Shown: one piece after another, positions 17,546 to 25,134 of the stretch
Numbering within the stretch: position 1 is the first letter of the stretch
Layout of the letters: every line of letters starts with the position of its first letter
NCBI GenBank assembly: GCA_944392965.1
Contig: CALXYM010000013.1
Location: 1 to 61,415, forward strand
Origin: an uncultured Spirochaetaceae bacterium
GTDB taxonomy: Bacteria; Spirochaetota; Spirochaetia; Sphaerochaetales; Sphaerochaetaceae
Reading direction: 5' to 3'
Length of the DNA: 61,415 bases
The notes under the pieces: generated by a model
The model's database searches: none
Told to the model about the DNA's origin: nothing
The model's input: the letters and a program-made list of their open reading frames with translations, nothing else
Program-made: the position numbers and the translations under genes

Positions 17546-17573
17546 TGCCCGCTTCTTGCGGGCAGTATTTTTT
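17546..17573 (+). terminator. Rho-independent terminator after nagB
   Basis: TGCCCGC (17546-17552) and GCGGGCA (17558-17564), 7 bp, 5-base loop, followed by GTA and a run of seven T. Confidence 0.85.
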
Positions 17574-17594
17574 TGACTTTTGAGGAGAACTTTG

Positions 17595-18626
17595 GTGGAT
17601 AAATTGAAATTTGGAATAGTAGGGCTTGGAAGCATTGCAAAAAACCATGCGGAGGTCATTACATCGCTAGATGGTGCAGAGCTTGTAAGCTGCTATCATA
17701 AGAATAGTGATAAGGCTGCGGGTTTTGCCTCCCTTTATGGAGCGAAAGGATATTCAGATCTCGATTCTTTTCTCTCATCAGGTCTTGATGTTCTTGTAAT
17801 CACGACCCCGAGTGCGATCAGGTGTGAGTATGCCATTCCTGCGATGAGGCGGGGGATAAACGTCCTTGTTGAGAAACCGATAGACACAGATCCTTCTCGG
17901 GCAATGGAGATGATAAGGGAGAGTGAGAAGAGCGGTGTGAAGTTCGGTGTCATATTCCAGAACCGCTTCTCTCCTTTAAATGAGGAAATTAGAAAAGCTG
18001 TTGAAAAAGGTCGTCTTGGAAAGCGGATACTTTCTTCCTGTTATGTCAAATGGTTCAGGAGTCAGGAGTATTATGATTCAGGTGCATGGCGAGGAACAAA
18101 GGAGATTGATGGAGGAGGATGTCTTATCAATCAGGCAATACACGGACTTGATCTTCTTCTATCTCTTTCTTCTCCTCTTGATAAGGTATTCTCCTTCTCC
18201 GCACTCCGTGATCACGTGAGGATCGACGTTGAGGATACGATAGTCGCCTCTCTCAAGTTCTCAGATGGAAGTATTGGTGGTTTTGAAGCCTCAACAGCTT
18301 CCTATCCTGGGTGTAATAGGAGAATAGAACTTACAGGAAGTGCTGGGACCATAGTCGCAGAGGATGATCATCTCATTTCATGGAGTTTCAAGGATATGGA
18401 TGATAGAGATGATGAAATAATAAGAAAATTCGCCTCCTCATCTGTTAATTCAGCCTCCTCTCCCGCGGTTTCAAATGATAACCACAGAAAGGAGTATGAG
18501 GATTTCATTCAGGCCATAAGGGATGATAGAAAACCCCTCATAGATGGATATGAAGGGCTTAAGTCGTTGAATGCCGTAGCTGCTATATATAAAAGTACAA
18601 AAGAGGGCAGGGCTGTTACGCTTTAG
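17595..18626 (+). CDS. Gfo/Idh/MocA-family oxidoreductase
   Basis: 343 residues. An N-terminal Rossmann fold (FGIVGLGSIAKNHAEV) is followed by the EKPID motif (about residue 95), whose lysine is catalytic in the family, and the C-terminal mixed sheet with GGGCLINQAIHGLDLLL. It is probably an NAD(P)-dependent sugar or inositol dehydrogenase; the substrate is not predictable. GTG 17595 is chosen because GAGGAG (17582-17587) ends seven bases before it. The stop overlaps the convergent GDPD gene by 11 bases. Confidence 0.83.
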   Translation: MDKLKFGIVGLGSIAKNHAEVITSLDGAELVSCYHKNSDKAAGFASLYGAKGYSDLDSFLSSGLDVLVITTPSAIRCEYAIPAMRRGINVLVEKPIDTDPSRAMEMIRESEKSGVKFGVIFQNRFSPLNEEIRKAVEKGRLGKRILSSCYVKWFRSQEYYDSGAWRGTKEIDGGGCLINQAIHGLDLLLSLSSPLDKVFSFSALRDHVRIDVEDTIVASLKFSDGSIGGFEASTASYPGCNRRIELTGSAGTIVAEDDHLISWSFKDMDDRDDEIIRKFASSSVNSASSPAVSNDNHRKEYEDFIQAIRDDRKPLIDGYEGLKSLNAVAAIYKSTKEGRAVTL

Positions 18627-19428
18627 CCCTCAGGTTCATGTCGGTGGCTACCTTTATCACAAGTGCTGGATCATCCGTCATTACTGAGTCGACGCCCATC
18701 GAAAAGAGCTCTCTCATGCTCTCCTCGTCGTTTATCGTCCAGACCATGATGACGGCCCCTCTTTTGTGCATTTCCTTTACGAATGACGGAGTGACTATGT
18801 TTATTCCCGCCTTTCTGGGAATCTGAAAGATTATCTTCCTCTTGAACTTGCTTGGAAGAAGGTGTGCTTTCTCTCTCAATACAAGAGGCACGACCTCTGC
18901 TGTAGTGATGCTCGTCATGATATCAGGAGCTTTTTTCCTCATCTCCTTGAGGTTCTTATAGTGGAAGGAGGCGCATACGACCCTTCCTTCTGCTTTGTTA
19001 TCTCTTATGACGCGGATAAACTCATCTACGATGGCAAGGTTCTTGCTTTTAAGGTCGACATTGAAACGCTCCTCAGGACAGGTCTTTAAAGCCTCGTCAA
19101 GGGTGCATAGCCTTATGCCCTTACCTCTGAAAGGAAAAGTCTTTCCTCCGTCTTTCGTGAACGTATAACCCGCATCGTATTTCAAAAGCTCCTCGTATGT
19201 GTGGCTTTCAATCGTACCTTTCCCGTCAGTATTCCTCTCCAGCGTCGGATCATGCCATATGACGAGGACCCCGTCCTTGCTCAGATGGACATCGGTCTCT
19301 ATCACGTCAATTCCCATTCTTACCGCACTTAAGAACGCCGGCAGGGTGTTCTCCGGGTAGTTCTTGCTATCTCCTCTGTGTGCGATCACCCGTGGCATCG
19401 GATCTAAAAAACTCTTAAAGCTGCTCAT
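18616..19428 (-). CDS. Glycerophosphodiester phosphodiesterase
   Basis: 270 residues. The GDPD core is clear: RVIAHRGDSKNYPENTLPAF (residue 12 on), IETDVHLSKDGVLVIWHD (metal and catalytic His), KSKNLAIVDEF, and the ending MVWTINDEES with GVDSVMTDDP. It hydrolyses glycerophosphodiesters to glycerol-3-phosphate and an alcohol. No signal peptide, so it is cytoplasmic. ATG 19428 has GAGGG upstream and overlaps the 3' end of trmJ, so the two genes form an operon. Confidence 0.85.
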   Translation of the reverse strand: MSSFKSFLDPMPRVIAHRGDSKNYPENTLPAFLSAVRMGIDVIETDVHLSKDGVLVIWHDPTLERNTDGKGTIESHTYEELLKYDAGYTFTKDGGKTFPFRGKGIRLCTLDEALKTCPEERFNVDLKSKNLAIVDEFIRVIRDNKAEGRVVCASFHYKNLKEMRKKAPDIMTSITTAEVVPLVLREKAHLLPSKFKRKIIFQIPRKAGINIVTPSFVKEMHKRGAVIMVWTINDEESMRELFSMGVDSVMTDDPALVIKVATDMNLRAKA

Positions 19429-20179
19429 CTTTTCCCTCTTCATCCCTAGAATTGCTGTCCCTGTATATCTTGATCTTCTCAACTTTCCTGAATATCTTCT
19501 CGAAGCGTTGAAGCTCACTTTCAGAGAGCCCGGCTCTCTCGACGATGTCCTCAAGAAGCTGGCGTGTCCACTTCTTCTCCTCATCCCATTTGAAATAGGA
19601 GATGGCATCAAGGTGTTCAACCATCTCACATCCTGCTTTTCCGATTCTCTCATGATTTACTGCAACAAGACCGTCTTTATAGGGTTTTGATGCCAGAAAC
19701 AGTTCATATGCTATTATCTGAACGGCCTGTGAGAGATTAAGGGATGGAAAGAGTGGGCTTGTCGGAATCGTAACGATGGCAGAGAGCATGTTCACCTCAT
19801 CATCTCTTAAGCCGTCGGCCTCCCTTCCGAATACTATCGATACCTTTCCAGCGGGGTAGGATGAGAGTTTCTCTGCAAGCTGGGACGGGCTGTATGCACT
19901 CATCTTCCTCAGCTTTCCCCTTCTTCTCGTCGCTCCTATCGTAAGAGAGCTGTCCTTGATTGCCCCTTCAAGGCTTTTGAACTCCTTCCTGTTAAGGTAT
20001 ATGTCCTTCGCATGCAGGGCAAGTGTTGAGACCCTGTCCTCATCGTATCTCCTGTCCGTCACCAGTGTAAGGTGAGTCAGTCCCATGGTCTTCATCGCAC
20101 GGCACACGGAACCTATGTTGGCCCCGTCCTGCGTATCGACCAGTATTATTTCAATCCTGTTCAGATATGATTCTTCCAT
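19415..20179 (-). CDS. trmJ: tRNA (cytidine/uridine-2'-O-)-methyltransferase, TrmJ family
   Basis: 254 residues, the TrmH-like SPOUT methyltransferase of TrmJ type that methylates position 32 of tRNA. Knot motifs: DGANIGSVCRAMKTMGL (motif 1, residue 15), IVFGREADGLRDDEV (motif 2, about 110) and SLNLSQAVQIIAYEL (motif 3, about 140). A C-terminal helical extension follows, as in TrmJ. The ATG at 20179 has no Shine-Dalgarno; TATTAT (20187-20192, minus strand) is seven bases upstream. It is divergent from the AI-2E-family gene 55 bases away. Confidence 0.85.
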   Translation of the reverse strand: MEESYLNRIEIILVDTQDGANIGSVCRAMKTMGLTHLTLVTDRRYDEDRVSTLALHAKDIYLNRKEFKSLEGAIKDSSLTIGATRRRGKLRKMSAYSPSQLAEKLSSYPAGKVSIVFGREADGLRDDEVNMLSAIVTIPTSPLFPSLNLSQAVQIIAYELFLASKPYKDGLVAVNHERIGKAGCEMVEHLDAISYFKWDEEKKWTRQLLEDIVERAGLSESELQRFEKIFRKVEKIKIYRDSNSRDEEGKDEQL

Positions 20180-20199
20180 ACACTGGATAATAGTCAATA

Positions 20200-20228
20200 T
20201 TGAGTTTTTTCGCCATAGAAGATAACAT
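20200..20228 (+). promoter_or_regulatory. Promoter of the AI-2E-family gene
   Basis: TTGAGT (20200-20205), 17 bases, TAACAT (20223-20228), then six bases to ATG 20235 and no Shine-Dalgarno. It interleaves with the divergent trmJ -10 (20187-20192). Confidence 0.5.
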
Positions 20229-20234
20229 TTACAC

Positions 20235-21428
20235 ATGGAAAAATGGGACACGCACTATCTGAGGCACATAAGGAATATCCTCGCGCTGTTTTCTGTCGCG
20301 CTTTTGATTTTCGTCTTTAAAGCTGGTCAGGAGATTATTCTGCCGTTTGTGATTGCGGTGTTCATATTCCTCTTATTCAATCCTATGCTCAACAGGCTTG
20401 ATAAGCTGAAAGTCCCGAACATCCTCTCGATAATAACCGTCCTTGTCCTTGTTGTCCTCATATTCGTCGTGCTCGTCTATACGATATTCCAGATGGTCAA
20501 CACCCTCTTGAGCCGGATTGGGACGTATTCCGATCGCGTTGCCGAGCTGGATGCCTTCGTCAGCATCTATCTGGCACGGCTTTTCGATGTGGAACCTGAA
20601 GGTTATTCGTTCCTGGCATCGCTGAACATTGACTGGCTTTCCCTCCTCAGGGGCTATCTGACATCGTTTTCTACGAGATTTCTGGGGATAATGAGCGATG
20701 TGATGATGATCCTCGTCTATCTCTTGTTCCTGCTCATGGAGAGAAGGAGCTTCGGACCTAAGATGATGGCGATCCTTGCAAGGGATAAGGGGGAGAGATT
20801 TTCGAAGCTTGCGATGAAGATGAACCGTCAGGTATCAAAATACCTGCTGCTCAAGATCATCATAAGCGGAGTCACGGGTGTGATGTTCTATCTTGTGGCG
20901 GTCCTCACCGGTCTTGACTTTGCCCTTGTTTGGGGCGTCCTCGCATTCGTTTTTAATTTCATTCCGACCATTGGAAGCATCATAGTCACCGTCGGTACGA
21001 TAATCATGGCGATAATCCAGTTCATGCCGGAGTGGGGAAGGATCATCTATGTTGGAATAATGATGATAAGCATTGAGATGGTGATAGGAAACATCATAGA
21101 TCCGAAACTGCAGGGCGTACAGCTTAACATTAGTCCAATCGTCATCCTTATCTCTCTTGCGATCTGGGGTTATATCTGGGGACTTGTCGGAATGTTCCTC
21201 GCCGTTCCCCTTACATCGATGATGCAGATCGTGTGTGCCAACATCCCCTCGCTGAAACCTGTTGCGATCTTCCTCTCCACGGGGAAGTTCCTGACCATCA
21301 ATAAGAAGAAGGGAGAGGAGCGAAAGAGCAGGAAAAGGAAGAAAGAGGACGGAGAGAGCGACAGTTTTGACATCGAGATGCCCATAGGAAGGAATCCCGA
21401 GGATGTAGATGATGACTTCAATGACTAG
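20235..21428 (+). CDS. AI-2E family transporter (PerM/TqsA type membrane protein)
   Basis: 397 residues with about eight membrane segments: two hydrophobic pairs near the N terminus, a soluble middle (about 95-150), then LALVWGVLAFVFNFIPTIGS, the best conserved family segment, and LSPIVILISLAIWGYIWG-like ending segments. The last 60 residues are a charged Lys/Arg/Glu cytoplasmic tail. Members export autoinducer-2 or act as sodium/proton exchangers; the substrate here is unknown. It overlaps the convergent DMT gene by 11 bases. Confidence 0.82.
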   Translation: MEKWDTHYLRHIRNILALFSVALLIFVFKAGQEIILPFVIAVFIFLLFNPMLNRLDKLKVPNILSIITVLVLVVLIFVVLVYTIFQMVNTLLSRIGTYSDRVAELDAFVSIYLARLFDVEPEGYSFLASLNIDWLSLLRGYLTSFSTRFLGIMSDVMMILVYLLFLLMERRSFGPKMMAILARDKGERFSKLAMKMNRQVSKYLLLKIIISGVTGVMFYLVAVLTGLDFALVWGVLAFVFNFIPTIGSIIVTVGTIIMAIIQFMPEWGRIIYVGIMMISIEMVIGNIIDPKLQGVQLNISPIVILISLAIWGYIWGLVGMFLAVPLTSMMQIVCANIPSLKPVAIFLSTGKFLTINKKKGEERKSRKRKKEDGESDSFDIEMPIGRNPEDVDDDFND

Positions 21429-22320
21429 CTTCTCCCTTTTTCTCAAAAGATAGCAATATTCCTGCAAGTGTTATGATGGTACCATAGAGAAGGGCGGGGG
21501 TGAATGTATCATAGAGCACGTAATCTATTAAGAGTGCGGTGAGAATTTGTCCTGATGAGAGTAGAAGTGCCGAGTAGACTGCTGGAATCCTTGGGATTAT
21601 CATATTCGTGTTCACGACTACAAGGCATGCGAGCAGACCTCCTCCTACCATTATATAAAACGGAATGGTGTTAAGTACCCTAAATCCCTCTAAAGTTGAA
21701 GAGGGAAAGAGTATTAACGCGTAGAATAGTGCTCCGCAAAGCCCGGAGATCACGTTCATCCTCGCAGAGTAGAAAGCTCCCTTCTCTTTTGCAAGAGATG
21801 AGTTGTACACCATCTGTATCATCGTAAGGATTCCTGCAAGGATGGATGGAAAGAGATAGAAGTTCAGTCCCTCCCCTCCAAGGAAATACGTTACTATTCC
21901 AGCAAGACATACAAGCAGGCTTATCTTCCTTCTTTTCGATATCCTCATCCTCGTCATTCCCATTAGTCCCGTGAGGTCGAAAACAAGCCCCATCAGGGAT
22001 TGTCCGAACACCGCACCTGCCATGGCTATCGTTGCGCCTGCTCCTGTAATGCTTATGTAGTTGAGGGAGATTATGGCAACACCGAACAGACCTCCAAAAT
22101 AGTGCCGGTACCATCTCACCGGACGTCTTGGAGGATTGATGAGCGGATTCTTATATCCGAGTAGCATTATCACTTCAAGGGTCACTATACCTACTACCTG
22201 GTTTATGATGAGGCTTACCTCACTTGTACTAAGACGTCCGAATTCCGTATTGAACGTCACCATCACGGAGATTATCCCGCCCGTTAGGAATGATATGATG
22301 TAGCAGAGGCTTTTACGCAT
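21418..22320 (-). CDS. DMT-superfamily transporter, DUF606/YdcZ type (two-repeat)
   Basis: 300 residues with ten hydrophobic segments in two five-helix halves. Each half carries the GG(L/G)xGxxxxxxN pattern of DUF606 (YFGGLFGVAIISLNYISI and MVGGGLLACLVVVNTNMI). Many bacteria encode a single-repeat version; this is the fused form. Function is undetermined, with small-molecule export likely. ATG 22320 is chosen because TATACT (22327-22332, minus strand) ends six bases before it; there is no Shine-Dalgarno. Confidence 0.75.
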   Translation of the reverse strand: MRKSLCYIISFLTGGIISVMVTFNTEFGRLSTSEVSLIINQVVGIVTLEVIMLLGYKNPLINPPRRPVRWYRHYFGGLFGVAIISLNYISITGAGATIAMAGAVFGQSLMGLVFDLTGLMGMTRMRISKRRKISLLVCLAGIVTYFLGGEGLNFYLFPSILAGILTMIQMVYNSSLAKEKGAFYSARMNVISGLCGALFYALILFPSSTLEGFRVLNTIPFYIMVGGGLLACLVVVNTNMIIPRIPAVYSALLLSSGQILTALLIDYVLYDTFTPALLYGTIITLAGILLSFEKKGEASH

Positions 22321-22399
22321 GAATAAAGTATAGCTTAATGGAGATGAGCTTACTACAAGCATGTAGAAAAAAGGTGGCTTATTATTCTATAATCTGTGC

Positions 22400-23002
22400 A
22401 TGACCGTAGTATGTTTGGACCTTGAGGGGGTACTTGTACCCGAGATATGGATCGCTTTCGCGGAGAAAACCGGACTTGAAGAATTGAAGAGGACGACCCG
22501 GGAAGAGCCTGATTATCATAAGCTGATGAATTACAGGATGGACATCCTGCGCCGTGAAGGACTTGGCTTAAAGGACATTCAGGATACGATAAGCCAGATA
22601 AGACCACTGGAAGGGGCAAAAGATTTTCTCGATGAGCTGAGAGGGATGTGTCAGGTCATCATCCTTTCTGATACGTTCGAGGAGTTTGCAAAACCCCTGA
22701 TGCGTCAGCTTGGATGGCCAACGATCTTCTCAAACAGCCTTCTTGTAGATGATGATGGCATGCTCAAGGATATCGTGATGAGGGCAGAGGATGGGAAGAG
22801 GCGTGCGATAGAGGCTCTTTCATCAATAGGATTCAGAACCTTTGCCGCCGGAGACAGTTATAACGATCTCTCTATGATAAGGAAGGCCGATGCCGGATGT
22901 CTTTTCCGTGCACCGAAGAACATCCTTGAAGAGAACCCTGATCTCAGGATTTTTGATGACTATCCATCATTCCTCGATTACATAAAGGAAAACCTGAGGT
23001 GA
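22400..23002 (+). CDS. thrH: Bifunctional phosphoserine phosphatase/homoserine phosphotransferase ThrH
   Basis: 200 residues, HAD superfamily. The start CLDLEGVLVPEIWIAFAEKT, the segment IILSDTFEEF and the end AAGDSYNDLSMI match Pseudomonas ThrH almost motif for motif; PLMRQLGWPTIFSN is also typical. It dephosphorylates phosphoserine and can transfer phosphate to homoserine. TATAAT (22388-22393) lies six bases before ATG 22400, without a Shine-Dalgarno. The next small membrane gene overlaps its stop. Confidence 0.9.
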   Translation: MTVVCLDLEGVLVPEIWIAFAEKTGLEELKRTTREEPDYHKLMNYRMDILRREGLGLKDIQDTISQIRPLEGAKDFLDELRGMCQVIILSDTFEEFAKPLMRQLGWPTIFSNSLLVDDDGMLKDIVMRAEDGKRRAIEALSSIGFRTFAAGDSYNDLSMIRKADAGCLFRAPKNILEENPDLRIFDDYPSFLDYIKENLR

Positions 23003-23199
23003 AAAAGAGTACCCGGCTCAGACTGTCCATAGCCTTTCTCATCATTTTCATGACAATAGGCTATCTTCTTCTACTTCTTGCCTATTCCGGCCCTCGTTGG
23101 GTGATCTTCATTATTTTCCTCATCTATCTCTTCGTCCTCTATTTTTTGATTGTCACCGTGCACAGGCTTGTGAAAGCTCTGAAAGAAAAAGAGGAATAA
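22999..23199 (+). CDS. Small two-helix membrane protein
   Basis: 66 residues with two membrane segments (about 10-28 and 34-54) and a charged end KALKEKEE. GTG 22999 overlaps the thrH stop (GTGA), which suggests coupled translation. No family recognised; the function is unknown. Confidence 0.6.
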   Translation: MKKSTRLRLSIAFLIIFMTIGYLLLLLAYSGPRWVIFIIFLIYLFVLYFLIVTVHRLVKALKEKEE

Positions 23200-23213
23200 G
23201 AGACTCTTTTCCC

Positions 23214-23247
23214 TTGACCCGAAGTAAAACCTATTGTATTTTACTTC
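23214..23247 (+). promoter_or_regulatory. Promoter and 27-bp inverted repeat before the DksA-type gene
   Basis: TTGACC (23214-23219), 17 bases, TATTTT (23237-23242). GAAGTAAAA (23221-23229) and TTTTACTTC (23239-23247) are a perfect 9-bp inverted repeat with nine bases between them, covering the spacer and -10. It looks like an operator; the regulator is unknown. Confidence 0.55.
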
Positions 23248-23305
23248 AAAGAAGCAAAAGGGTATCTACCCGGAAACGTTGGCTTTGGTAAAGGGGGCTA
23301 ATACA

Positions 23306-23659
23306 ATGGATGCTTTTACACAGGAAATGCAGGAGAAACTCCTGAAGGAGAGGGATGAGCTTCTCGCGAAGCTTAATGCCGAGGAGAATAATTTCCGCGA
23401 AGAAGCTCTCTCCGCATCAGGCAGGGACTCAAGCGATTTGGCAAGTGATGATGCATCATACCGAAAGATGGAAGCACTCAATGCTATGGATGCTAAGAGG
23501 CTTAAGGCAATAGAAGGCGCGCTCAAAAGGATTTCAGATGGGAAATACGGTATTTGCCTGCAGTGTGGCAAGAAGATTCCCGAGGGCAGACTCAGAGCGA
23601 TCCCCTCTGCCGTGCTCTGCATAGACTGTAAGAGTGAGAATGAGAGATTAGGTGTTTGA
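23306..23659 (+). CDS. DksA/TraR-family zinc-finger protein
   Basis: 117 residues. An N-terminal helical hairpin (about 1-75: MQEKLLKERDELLAKLNAEE, and later ASYRKMEALNAMDAKRLKAIEGAL) is followed by the C4 zinc finger YGICLQCGKKIPEGRL with CIDCKSENE. Family members bind the RNA polymerase secondary channel; the spacing and length fit the DksA-like stress-regulator group. AAGGGGG lies about nine bases before the ATG. It is convergent with the MBL gene across a shared hairpin. Confidence 0.82.
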   Translation: MDAFTQEMQEKLLKERDELLAKLNAEENNFREEALSASGRDSSDLASDDASYRKMEALNAMDAKRLKAIEGALKRISDGKYGICLQCGKKIPEGRLRAIPSAVLCIDCKSENERLGV

Positions 23660-24295
23660 TTAAAGGCCGTAAAGGGCCTTTTCATCTTTAATCCTGGTGA
23701 ACTCTCCATGCCCGGGGAGCACCAGGGCATCGTCAGAGGCGAGAGAAAGAAGTTTTTTTATTGAACTGAATAGCTCTCCCTGATTTCCTCCAGGAAAGTC
23801 GGTTCTTCCATATGATGCTTTGAATATCGTATCGCCTGAGAAGAGTATGTTTTCCTTATCATCATAAAGACATACTGAGCCTTTTGTATGTCCCGGTGTC
23901 CTTATCACTTTGAAGCTTAAAACCCTCTCTCCATAGAACGAGTAATCAGAGGGAAGATCATCAAGATATTTTTTGAAAGCACTGAGCATGAATGGAAAAC
24001 CCTGCCTGAGAAGCTCGATGTTTCCCTCTCCTCTGTTTCTGAGGAAGAAGTCGTCATTCTCTTCCACATAGATTTTTACATCGGGAAAGGCTCTTCTCAC
24101 TTCCCCGAGTCCCATTACATGGTCAAAGTGTGCGTGTGTAAGTAGTACGTGACTAAGATTCAGTCCATTCTCCCTGATGAATTTCAGAGCCTTCTCAATA
24201 CCGTCTGGCGCATCTATGAGGATCGCGTCTTTTTCCTCATAGACCACGTACGTATTGGTCGAAACCTGTCCAAGGCAGAACGGCTGTATCCTCAT
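23660..24295 (-). CDS. MBL-fold metallo-hydrolase (glyoxalase II-like)
   Basis: 211 residues. LLTHAHFDHVMGL (HxHxDH, about residue 55), TPGHTKGSVCLY (third His), FSGDTIFKASYGRTDFPGG (bridging Asp) and LPGHGEFT (last His) give a complete dinuclear metal site. It is of the GloB-like hydroxyacyl-thioester hydrolase group; the exact substrate is uncertain. ATG 24295 with AGGTGA upstream is preferred to GTG 24304, which overlaps the previous stop. Confidence 0.85.
   Translation of the reverse strand: MRIQPFCLGQVSTNTYVVYEEKDAILIDAPDGIEKALKFIRENGLNLSHVLLTHAHFDHVMGLGEVRRAFPDVKIYVEENDDFFLRNRGEGNIELLRQGFPFMLSAFKKYLDDLPSDYSFYGERVLSFKVIRTPGHTKGSVCLYDDKENILFSGDTIFKASYGRTDFPGGNQGELFSSIKKLLSLASDDALVLPGHGEFTRIKDEKALYGL
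23662..23684. terminator. Bidirectional hairpin terminator
   Basis: AAAGGCC (23662-23668) and GGCCTTT (23675-23681) form a 7-bp stem with a 6-base loop, T-rich beyond it on the + strand and A/T-rich on the other. It lies in the last codons of the convergent MBL gene. Confidence 0.65.
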
Positions 24296-24300
24296 GTCAA

Positions 24301-24861
24301 TCACCTGTTTGAATAGTTGATCTGGCAGACCCTGCCGTTTATCTCCTTTCCGTTGAGAAGTTCAATCGCCTTGTTGCAGTTCTCCTCGCTCATTGTGATG
24401 AATGAGTACTTATCATGGATACGGAGACTGTAAATGTCATCCCTTGTTATTCCGAGCTCAGTCTGCAGGAGCTGAGAAAGGTTCTTCGCATAGAGGTGTT
24501 TCATCTTCCCGACGTTGAGATAGAGCGTTCTTGCCCCTTCTGGCAGGATTCTCTCCTCTTTCTTCTGAGGAGCGGAAGGAGCTGCCTCCTCCTTCTTCAT
24601 CTGTTCACTCTTAACGCTCTTTTCCTTTCTAAATTCACTGTTTCTCTGTCTTCTCTCTCTTGAGCCACCATTGGCAACCTCTCTGAGAAGATAAGCGGAG
24701 AATGCGCTTCTCGTGAAGAATGGAACGTTTTTCTTAATAAGTTTCTTTATCTCTTCAAGCTCTTCCGGCCTGCTTGCTGCATCATTGTTGATCTTGTTTA
24801 CGATGTCTTGGATCTTAGACTCTAGCTCTCCAAGATTAAGCTCGTTGGATTCCCTGTCCAT
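24301..24861 (-). CDS. Orphan DbpA-type RNA-binding domain protein
   Basis: 186 residues. The N-terminal 65 are helical (ELESKIQDIVNKINND, then a basic stretch), residues 65-105 are charged linker, and the last 80 (TLYLNVGKMKHLYAKNLSQL, LGITRDDIYSLRIHDKYSFI, ELLNGKEINGRVCQINYS) are an RRM-like domain of the DbpA C-terminal type. Normally this domain ends a DEAD-box helicase; here it stands alone. It may bind structured RNA and partner with a helicase in trans, for example the one at 37295-39100 (inference). Its operon partner is the MBL gene. Confidence 0.7.
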   Translation of the reverse strand: MDRESNELNLGELESKIQDIVNKINNDAASRPEELEEIKKLIKKNVPFFTRSAFSAYLLREVANGGSRERRQRNSEFRKEKSVKSEQMKKEEAAPSAPQKKEERILPEGARTLYLNVGKMKHLYAKNLSQLLQTELGITRDDIYSLRIHDKYSFITMSEENCNKAIELLNGKEINGRVCQINYSNR

Positions 24862-24958
24862 AAAAATTAATTAAATACTCCTAACCTGATTGAATTAGCC
24901 GGGCTTTACCGTAGATTTCATGGATAACGGAACTTACACCCAGTCTCAGAAAGGATAT

Positions 24959-25058
24959 AATTTCTCTTCTCTCTTTGTCAATTTCCAAAATCGCATTATT
25001 TCGGCCCCTTGTTTCCCTCTTATGGTCCTATTCCCGATGAACGGGATTAATGATGAGT
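24959..25058 (+). repeat. Degenerate copy of the 27008-27100 upstream region
   Basis: The stretch TTTCTCTTCTCTCT..., CCAAAATCGCATTATTTCG, CCTATTCCCGATGAACGGGAT parallels 27008-27100 (CTCTCCTCTCT..., CCAAAACGTATTATTTCG, CTTATTCACGATGAGCGAGAT) in the same order and spacing. The copy is not followed by an open frame. The 273-base gap before cstA holds nothing else recognisable apart from the cstA promoter. Confidence 0.5.
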
Positions 25059-25134
25059 TTTTTTTAGATAATCTTTCCAAATTCCACCGTAAAAACACTT
25101 TAACGAAATAAAATAAAGCGGTAGAGTTTTGGGC

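Noticed and set aside
20835-21467. Minus-strand open frame of 210 codons
   Set aside because: It is antisense to the AI-2E-family gene; the translation is His, Asp and Arg-rich without protein-like patterns.
24920-25111. A 63-codon frame before cstA
   Set aside because: It lies in the degenerate repeat copy, has no ribosome site, and its composition is not protein-like.
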